A stretch of 64,000 nt of DNA from contig CAWJVM010000008.1 in NCBI GenBank assembly GCA_963846315.1, positions 62,001-126,000 on the forward strand, read 5' to 3'. Each line of letters opens with the position of its first letter. Within the stretch, counting starts at the first letter, position 1. Below the pieces are notes generated by a model. That model was not told where the DNA came from and did no database searches. It saw only the letters and a list, made by a program, of their open reading frames with translations. Below, piece by piece: positions 58,350 to 64,000 of the stretch. Origin of the DNA: RPQJ01 sp963846315. GTDB taxonomy: Bacteria > Pseudomonadota > Gammaproteobacteria > Steroidobacterales > Steroidobacteraceae. The translations under genes were made by a program, and so were the position numbers.

Positions 58350-60338
58350 ATGCCCACACGCCGGCAGTTAGCCAACGCCATCCGTGCGTTGAGCATGGAT
58401 GCGGTCCAGAAGGCCAATTCCGGCCACCCCGGCATGCCGATGGGCATGGCCGACATCGCGCAGGTGCTGTGGACGGACCACCTCAAGCACAACCCGGGCA
58501 ACCCCGCGTGGGCCGACCGCGACCGATTCGTGCTGTCGAACGGGCACGGTTCGATGTTGCTGTATTCGCTGCTGCACCTGACGGGCTACCCACTCACGAT
58601 CGACGACCTCGCGAATTTCCGTCAGTTCGGCTCACACACGGCGGGGCACCCGGAAGTCGACCGGCACCTCGGCATCGAAACCACGACCGGCCCGCTCGGC
58701 CAGGGTCTCGCCAATGCCGTCGGCATGGCGCTCGCGGAAAAGCTGCTCGCTGCCGCGTTCAATAAGCCCGGGCACGAAATCGTCGATCACCACACCTACG
58801 TGTTCCTCGGCGACGGCTGCCTGATGGAGGGCATTTCGCACGAAGCCTGCTCGCTGGCCGGCACCTTCAAGCTCGGCAAGCTCGTGTGCTTCTACGATGA
58901 CAACGGCATTTCGATCGACGGTGAAGTGCACGGCTGGTTCACGGACGACACGCCAAAGCGATTCGAGGCCTATGGCTGGCACGTCGTGCCGAATGTCGAC
59001 GGTCACGACGCCGCGGCGATCGAAGCCGCGATCCAGTCCGCCAAGGCGGATCCGCGCCCGTCGCTGATCTGCTGCAAGACCATCATCGGTTGGGGCTCGC
59101 CCAACAAGCAGGGCACCGAGGCCACGCACGGCGCGCCGCTCGGCGACGCCGAAGTCGCGGCCACCCGTGAACGACTCGGCTGGGCCGCCGCGCCGTTCGT
59201 CGTGCCCGACGACATTCGTGCAGGCTGGGATGCCAAGGCGAAGGGAGCCGCGGTCGAAAAGACCTGGCAGCAGCGCTTCGCAGCCTACCGTGCGGCCCAT
59301 CCGGACCTCGCCAGCGAATTCGAGCGGCGCCAGCGTGGCGAGCTGCCGGCGGACTGGCGTGGAAAGTTGCAGGAGTTCATCGCCGCACAGATCGAGAAGC
59401 CGGCGGCGATCGCCACGCGTTCCTCGTCGCAACAGGTGCTGAACGTGCTCGGTGCCGCGATTCCCGAAATGCTCGGCGGCTCGGCCGACCTCACGGGTTC
59501 CAACAACACCAACCACAAGCTGTCGGTCTCGGTGGGCGACCCGGCCAACGGCGGTAACTACATCCATTACGGCGTGCGCGAGTTCGGCATGTGCGCGGTG
59601 ATGAACGGCATCGCGCTGCACGGCGGCTACGTGCCGTACGGCGGCACGTTCCTCGTGTTTTCCGATTACGCCCGCAACGCGTTGCGCATGGCCGCGCTGA
59701 TGCGCCAGCGCGTCGTGCTAGTGTTCACGCATGACTCGATCGGTCTCGGCGAGGACGGCCCGACGCACCAGCCGGTCGAACACGTCGCCAGCCTGCGCCT
59801 GATCCCGAACATGCGGGTCTGGCGCCCGTGCGACACAGTCGAGACGGCCATCGCCTGGGGCGATTCGATCGACCACGTGACGGGCCCGACGAGCCTGATC
59901 CTGACGCGGCAGGCGCTGCCGCCGATGCCGCGCACGCCCGCGCAGCTGGCCGCGATCGCACGCGGTGGCTACGTACTGCTCGACAGCGAAGGTGCGCCGG
60001 AACTCGTGCTGATCGCAACGGGCTCCGAGGTGGGCCTCGCGGCCGAGGCAGCGAAGCTGCTCACGGCGCAGGGCCGTCGCGTTCGCGTCGTCTCGATGCC
60101 GTGCACCAGCGTGTTCGACGCGCAGGACGCAGCGTATCGGGCCAGCGTGCTGCCGGCCGGCACGAAGCGCGTGGCCATCGAGGCCGGCTCCAGGGAAAGC
60201 TGGTGGCGCTACGTCGGTCTCGACGGCGCCGTCGTCGGCATGGATACATTCGGCGCCTCGGCGCCGGCCAGGAAACTCTTCGAACACTTCGGCTTCACCG
60301 CGGCCAACGTGGCCAAGGTCGCTGCCGGACTGCTCTGA
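58350..60338 (+). CDS. tkt: Transketolase
   Basis: 662 residues. Moves two-carbon units between sugar phosphates using thiamine diphosphate. RALSMDAVQKANSGHPGMPM near 13 and HGSMLLYSLLHLTGY near 66 lie in the pyrophosphate domain, LGDGCLMEGISHEACSLAGT near 154 is the ThDP motif (GDG), and the C-terminal part has GVREFGMCAVMNG near 409 with the catalytic Glu and THDSIGLGEDGPTHQP near 464. The ATG at 58350 has CGAGGG just upstream; the frame from 58323 adds nine residues without support. It heads the run to gap, pgk and pyk. Confidence 0.96.
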   Translation: MPTRRQLANAIRALSMDAVQKANSGHPGMPMGMADIAQVLWTDHLKHNPGNPAWADRDRFVLSNGHGSMLLYSLLHLTGYPLTIDDLANFRQFGSHTAGHPEVDRHLGIETTTGPLGQGLANAVGMALAEKLLAAAFNKPGHEIVDHHTYVFLGDGCLMEGISHEACSLAGTFKLGKLVCFYDDNGISIDGEVHGWFTDDTPKRFEAYGWHVVPNVDGHDAAAIEAAIQSAKADPRPSLICCKTIIGWGSPNKQGTEATHGAPLGDAEVAATRERLGWAAAPFVVPDDIRAGWDAKAKGAAVEKTWQQRFAAYRAAHPDLASEFERRQRGELPADWRGKLQEFIAAQIEKPAAIATRSSSQQVLNVLGAAIPEMLGGSADLTGSNNTNHKLSVSVGDPANGGNYIHYGVREFGMCAVMNGIALHGGYVPYGGTFLVFSDYARNALRMAALMRQRVVLVFTHDSIGLGEDGPTHQPVEHVASLRLIPNMRVWRPCDTVETAIAWGDSIDHVTGPTSLILTRQALPPMPRTPAQLAAIARGGYVLLDSEGAPELVLIATGSEVGLAAEAAKLLTAQGRRVRVVSMPCTSVFDAQDAAYRASVLPAGTKRVAIEAGSRESWWRYVGLDGAVVGMDTFGASAPARKLFEHFGFTAANVAKVAAGLL

Positions 60339-60383
60339 CCCACATCGTTTTACGCACTCAAGTTCTGACGGGAGACGCAGACA

Positions 60384-61382
60384 ATGGCTATCAAGGTCGG
60401 CATCAATGGTTTCGGTCGCATCGGCCGCATGGTGTTCCGCGCGGCGGTGAAGGACTTCGCCGACATCGAGATCGTGGGCATCAATGACCTGCTCGAGCCG
60501 GACTACCTGGCATACATGCTCAAGTACGACTCCGTGCACGGCCGCTTCAAGGGCGACATCGCTGTCGAGGGCCACACGCTGGTCGTCAACGGCCGCAAGA
60601 TCCGTCTCACCGCCGTCAAGGATCCGACCGAACTGAAGTGGGGCGAGGTCGGCGCCGACATCGTCATCGAATCGACCGGCCTGTTCCTCGACGCAGCGAC
60701 TGCGCAGAAGCACCTGGCGGCCGGGGCGAAGAAGGTAATCATGTCGGCCCCGTCGAAGGACGAGACCCCGATGTTCGTCTTCGGCGTGAACCACACCAAG
60801 TACGCGGGCGAGACGATCATCTCGAACGCCTCGTGCACCACCAACTGCCTCGCGCCCGTGGCGAAGGTGCTGCACGACACGTGGGGCATCAAGCGCGGCC
60901 TGATGACCACCGTGCATGCTGCAACTGCGACGCAGAAGACGGTCGACGGCCCCTCGAACAAGGACTGGCGCGGCGGCCGCGGCATCCTCGAGAACATCAT
61001 TCCTTCGTCCACCGGCGCGGCAAAAGCCGTGGGCAAGGTGATCCCCGAGCTCAACAAGAAGCTCACGGGCATGGCGTTCCGCGTCCCGACGTCGGACGTC
61101 TCGGTGATCGATCTCACGGTCGAGCTCACCAAGCCGGCCAAGTACGAGGAAATCTGCGCGGCGATGAAGGCCGCGTCGCAGGGCGCGATGAAAGGCGTGC
61201 TTGGCTACACCGACGAAAAGGTCGTCGCCACGGACTTCCGCGGTGAATCGTGCACCTCGGTGTTCGATGCCGAAGCCGGCATCGCGCTCGACGACACCTT
61301 CGTCAAGGTCGTGTCCTGGTACGACAACGAGTGGGGCTACTCGAGCAAGGTGCTGGAAATGGCACGCGTCATCTCGAAGTGA
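60384..61382 (+). CDS. gap: Glyceraldehyde-3-phosphate dehydrogenase
   Basis: 332 residues. KVGINGFGRIGRMVFRAAV near 3-21 is the NAD-binding loop with Asn 8 and Arg 11, and NDLLEPDYLAYMLKYDS near 32-48 has Asp rather than the NADP-type residue, suggesting NAD use. ISNASCTTNCLAPVAKVLHD near 148-167 holds the catalytic Cys, and the C-terminus has SWYDNEWGYSSKVLEMA near 312. GGGAG is at 60370-60374. Gap is 45 nt after tkt, and the next gene 44 nt downstream. Confidence 0.97.
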   Translation: MAIKVGINGFGRIGRMVFRAAVKDFADIEIVGINDLLEPDYLAYMLKYDSVHGRFKGDIAVEGHTLVVNGRKIRLTAVKDPTELKWGEVGADIVIESTGLFLDAATAQKHLAAGAKKVIMSAPSKDETPMFVFGVNHTKYAGETIISNASCTTNCLAPVAKVLHDTWGIKRGLMTTVHAATATQKTVDGPSNKDWRGGRGILENIIPSSTGAAKAVGKVIPELNKKLTGMAFRVPTSDVSVIDLTVELTKPAKYEEICAAMKAASQGAMKGVLGYTDEKVVATDFRGESCTSVFDAEAGIALDDTFVKVVSWYDNEWGYSSKVLEMARVISK

Positions 61383-61426
61383 GCACGGCTGAAACGGCGC
61401 TGACCGCCACTGCAAGGGGGAAGGGC

Positions 61427-62608
61427 ATGATCCGCGTGCTCCGGATGAGTGATGTGGACCTCAAGGGCAAGCGGGTCCTGATCCGCGAAGACCTGAACGT
61501 CCCTGTGAAGGACGGCGTCGTCACCAGCGACGCGCGCATCCGCGCGTCCCTGCCGACGATCGAAGCGGCGCAGAAGGCCGGTGCTCGCGTGCTGCTGATG
61601 TCGCACCTCGGCCGTCCCGAGGAAGGGGTTCCTGCCGAAGAGTTTTCGCTGGCGCCGGTGGCGTCGAGGCTCTCGGAAATGCTGGGCCGCAAGGTCCGCT
61701 TCGAACGCGACTGGCTCAATGGCGTGACGTGCGAGCCGGGCGAGGTGGTCCTGCTCGAGAACGTGCGCTTCAACAAGGGCGAGAAGAAAAACAAGGACGA
61801 GCTGGCGCAGAAGATGGCGGCACTCTGCGACGTCTACGTCATGGATGCCTTCGCGACGGCCCACCGCGCCGAAGCCAGCACTCACGGCGTCGGCAAGTTC
61901 GCGCCGATTGCCTGTGCGGGTCCGCTGCTTACGAACGAACTCGAGGCGCTCGAGCAGGCCCTCGGCAATCCGAAGCGGCCGCTCGTCGCGATCGTGGGCG
62001 GATCGAAGGTGTCCACGAAGCTGACGGTGCTCGAAACCCTGCTCGGCAAGGTGGACAAGCTGATCGTCGGCGGCGGCATTGCCAATACCTTCCTGGCTGC
62101 CGCGGGTCACCCGGTGGGCAAGTCGCTGTACGAAGCCGACATGGTCGAGACCGCACGCGCTTTGCTCGAGCGCTCGAAGAAGTCGGGCGTCGAGATTCCA
62201 TTGCCGACCGACGTCGTCGTCGCCAAGGAGTTCTCATCTTCGGCCGAGGCGGACGTCAAGCTGGTCGCGCAGGTTGCGGCCGATGACATGATCCTGGACA
62301 TCGGTCCCGACACCGCCGAGCGCTTCGCTGCGGCGCTGAAGGGCGCGAGCACGATCGTGTGGAACGGCCCGGTCGGCGTGTTCGAGTTCGACCAGTTCGG
62401 CGAAGGCACGCGGGTCCTCGCCCTGGCGGTCGCGCGCAGCCCCGCGTTCTCGGTGGCCGGTGGTGGCGACACGATCGCGGCGATCGAAAAGTACGGCGTG
62501 GAAGAGGACATTTCCTATATCTCGACCGCCGGCGGCGCCTTCCTCGAATTTCTCGAGGGCAAGACCCTGCCGGCCGTGGCAATGCTCGAACAGCGAGCCG
62601 CGGGATGA
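61427..62608 (+). CDS. pgk: Phosphoglycerate kinase
   Basis: 393 residues. VLIREDLNVPVKDGVV near 17-32 (substrate Arg/Asp/Asn), LLMSHLGRPEEGVPAEEFSL near 57-76, ENVRFNKGEKKNKDELAQ near 110, DAFATAHRAEASTHGVGKF near 143, VGGSKVSTKLTVLETLLGKV near 191 and the ATP-binding GGGDTIAAIEK near 344 are all present. The ATG at 61427 follows AGGGG; start codon choices within 6 codons are not fully certain. It overlaps pyk by 4 nt (ATGA). Confidence 0.97.
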   Translation: MIRVLRMSDVDLKGKRVLIREDLNVPVKDGVVTSDARIRASLPTIEAAQKAGARVLLMSHLGRPEEGVPAEEFSLAPVASRLSEMLGRKVRFERDWLNGVTCEPGEVVLLENVRFNKGEKKNKDELAQKMAALCDVYVMDAFATAHRAEASTHGVGKFAPIACAGPLLTNELEALEQALGNPKRPLVAIVGGSKVSTKLTVLETLLGKVDKLIVGGGIANTFLAAAGHPVGKSLYEADMVETARALLERSKKSGVEIPLPTDVVVAKEFSSSAEADVKLVAQVAADDMILDIGPDTAERFAAALKGASTIVWNGPVGVFEFDQFGEGTRVLALAVARSPAFSVAGGGDTIAAIEKYGVEEDISYISTAGGAFLEFLEGKTLPAVAMLEQRAAG

Positions 62609-64000
62609 GCGGCATTCCGCACAAGGTGGTGCGCAGCGACATGCTGATCCGCAGGACCAAGATCGTTGCCACGCTCGGCCCCGCGACGGACGCACCGGGC
62701 GTACTCGAGGAAGTGATCCGCGCCGGCGCCGACGTCCTGCGTGTCAACTTCTCGCACGGTGGACCGGCCGATCATCGACGGCGAGTCGAGCGGGCCCGTC
62801 AGGCCGCCGAGAGCGTCGGCAAGCACGTCGCACTGCTCGGCGACCTGCAGGGTCCCAAGATCCGCATCGAACGCTTCGCCGGCGGGCACACCCTGCTCAC
62901 GGAAGGTGCGCCGTTCACGCTCGATCCGTCGCTCGACACGCACGATGGCACGGACCGCGGCGTCGGCATGACCTATGCGGAACTGGCGCAGGACGTTTCA
63001 CCCGGTGATGAGCTCATCCTCGGCGACGGCCAGATCGAACTCGTCGTCACCGCGATTCACGGCGACAAGGTGGAGTGTCGCGTGCTCGTGGGGGGCGAAC
63101 TCGGCGACCAGAAAGGCATCAACCGACGTGGTGGCGGCCTGTCGGCCAAGGCGCTCACCGACAAGGACCGCGAAGACGTCAAGCTCGCGGCGAGTCTCGA
63201 CATCGATTACCTCGCGGTCTCTTTCGTGCGCCAGGCGGACGACATCGAGGAAGCACGCAGGCTGCTGTCGGCGGCGGGCAGCGATGCGCGCATCGTCGCG
63301 AAGATCGAACGCAGCGAAGCGATCCCGCGGCTCGATGAAATCGTGCAGGCGAGCGATGCGGTGATGGTCGCGCGTGGCGACTTAGGGATCGAAGTCGGCT
63401 ACGCCGAACTCACGGGCCTGCAGAAGCACATCCTGCAGGTCGCGCGTAAGTACGATCGCGTGACCATCACGGCCACGCAGATGATGGAGTCGATGATCCA
63501 GAGCCCGGTGCCGACGCGTGCCGAGGTCTCGGACGTGGCCAACGCCGTGCTCGACGGCAGCGACGCGGTGATGCTCTCGGGCGAGTCCGCGGTTGGCAAG
63601 TACCCGGTGCGCGCGGTCGAGGCGATGTCCCAGGTGATCGTCGGCGCCGAGAAGTACCAGATCGCGAGCAACCGCGGCGGCGAACGCTTCGAGGGTCGCG
63701 TCAACGAGTTCGCGCAGGCCATTGCCCACGCCGTGATGTACACGGCCAGCCACATGGCGGTGGAAGCCATCGTCGCGCTGACCGAATCCGGGGCGACGCC
63801 GCTGTGGATGTCGCGGATCCGGTCGGACATCCCGATCTTTGCCTTCACCCGCAATGAGCGGACGCGCCGGCGCGTGGCGCTCTACCGCGGCGTGTATCCG
63901 ATTCCCTTCGACATCACGCACACCGATCCCGCCGAACTCTACAAGGCGATCTCCCGCGAGCTGGTCGACCGCAGGTTCGTGCGTGCGGGCGACGAGATCA
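62605..64000 (+). CDS. pyk: Pyruvate kinase (partial, runs off the window)
   Basis: 465 codons from the ATG at 62605 to the window end, open to the edge. IRRTKIVATLGPATDAPGVL near 15-34 is the substrate-binding opening, LRVNFSHGGPADHRRRVE near 46, GDLQGPKIRIERFAGG near 78 with the metal site, IVAKIERSEAIPRLDEIV near 230 with catalytic Lys and Glu, MVARGDLGIEV near 254, and TATQMMESMI near 289 with the acid base. It is short of the usual end by about 10-20 residues. Overlap with pgk shows translational coupling. Probably followed outside the window by fba or related genes. Confidence 0.95.
   Translation, partial: MSGIPHKVVRSDMLIRRTKIVATLGPATDAPGVLEEVIRAGADVLRVNFSHGGPADHRRRVERARQAAESVGKHVALLGDLQGPKIRIERFAGGHTLLTEGAPFTLDPSLDTHDGTDRGVGMTYAELAQDVSPGDELILGDGQIELVVTAIHGDKVECRVLVGGELGDQKGINRRGGGLSAKALTDKDREDVKLAASLDIDYLAVSFVRQADDIEEARRLLSAAGSDARIVAKIERSEAIPRLDEIVQASDAVMVARGDLGIEVGYAELTGLQKHILQVARKYDRVTITATQMMESMIQSPVPTRAEVSDVANAVLDGSDAVMLSGESAVGKYPVRAVEAMSQVIVGAEKYQIASNRGGERFEGRVNEFAQAIAHAVMYTASHMAVEAIVALTESGATPLWMSRIRSDIPIFAFTRNERTRRRVALYRGVYPIPFDITHTDPAELYKAISRELVDRRFVRAGDEI

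Noticed and set aside
61250..61426. Upstream extension of pgk into gap
   Set aside because: It overlaps the end of gap in another frame; the conserved PGK N-terminus begins at 61427.

Overview
The window looks like a chromosomal segment of a GC-rich, free-living, Gram-negative bacterium. The best guess is a gammaproteobacterium of the Xanthomonadales/Nevskiales/Steroidobacter type. This rests on the SAH riboswitch in front of ahcY, the mpl/rnd/hemL housekeeping genes, the tkt-gap-pgk-pyk order, outer-membrane and periplasm-directed proteins, and the style of the intergenic palindromic repeats. The lineage is inferred from reading alone, without any database search. No tRNA, rRNA, CRISPR array, prophage or intact insertion sequence was seen.

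Layout. (1) 1-10.2 kb: a sorbosone/PQQ-type sugar dehydrogenase lipoprotein diverges from a giant cyclic beta-1,2-glucan synthase (ndvB). (2) 10.2-15.4 kb: a stress block with superoxide dismutase translationally coupled to a diguanylate cyclase, a cupin, a PRC-barrel protein, two tiny membrane proteins, a Crp/Fnr-like regulator and a secreted cyanovirin-like protein built from five 64-residue repeats. (3) 15.7-24.8 kb: a secreted amidohydrolase, a HAMP-GGDEF-EAL protein, a non-pyrrolysine MttB-family methyltransferase, a DUF2855 protein and a prolyl oligopeptidase. (4) 24.8-30.7 kb: export of glycan-degrading enzymes (pullulanase, GH36-like galactosidase), a gene remnant of an isoquinoline-1-oxidoreductase small subunit, and a methyltransferase with a signal peptide. 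(5) 30.8-35.7 kb: a compact minus-strand cassette of three different sulfotransferases, a DxD glycosyltransferase and an LtaS/OpgB-like membrane enzyme. This is the best candidate for an undescribed system. (6) 35.7-40.0 kb: a pyrophosphate energy module (proton-pumping pyrophosphatase and PPi-dependent phosphofructokinase) beside adenylate kinase. (7) 40-54 kb: rnd, mpl, a Lon-N protein, a double glycosyltransferase fusion, a Tat-type beta-propeller lipoprotein, an OafA-like acyltransferase, hemL, crcB, cpdA, an O-methyltransferase, a secreted cupin and an orphan lipoprotein. (8) 55-58 kb: the S-adenosylmethionine cycle genes ahcY (with SAH riboswitch) and metK, separated by an inverted array of TTAGGGG heptamers. 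(9) 58-64 kb: the carbon-metabolism run tkt-gap-pgk-pyk, with pyk cut by the window end.

Two themes link the genes. One is the cell envelope: periplasmic glucan synthesis, possible sulfation or phosphoglycerol decoration, acyltransferase, glycosyltransferases and peptidoglycan recycling. The other is central energy metabolism, with PPi-linked glycolysis and methyl-cycle control by a riboswitch. Several genes needed their starts moved from the longest reading frame, and two (crcB and the LtaS-like gene) lack an ordinary start codon at the expected place.
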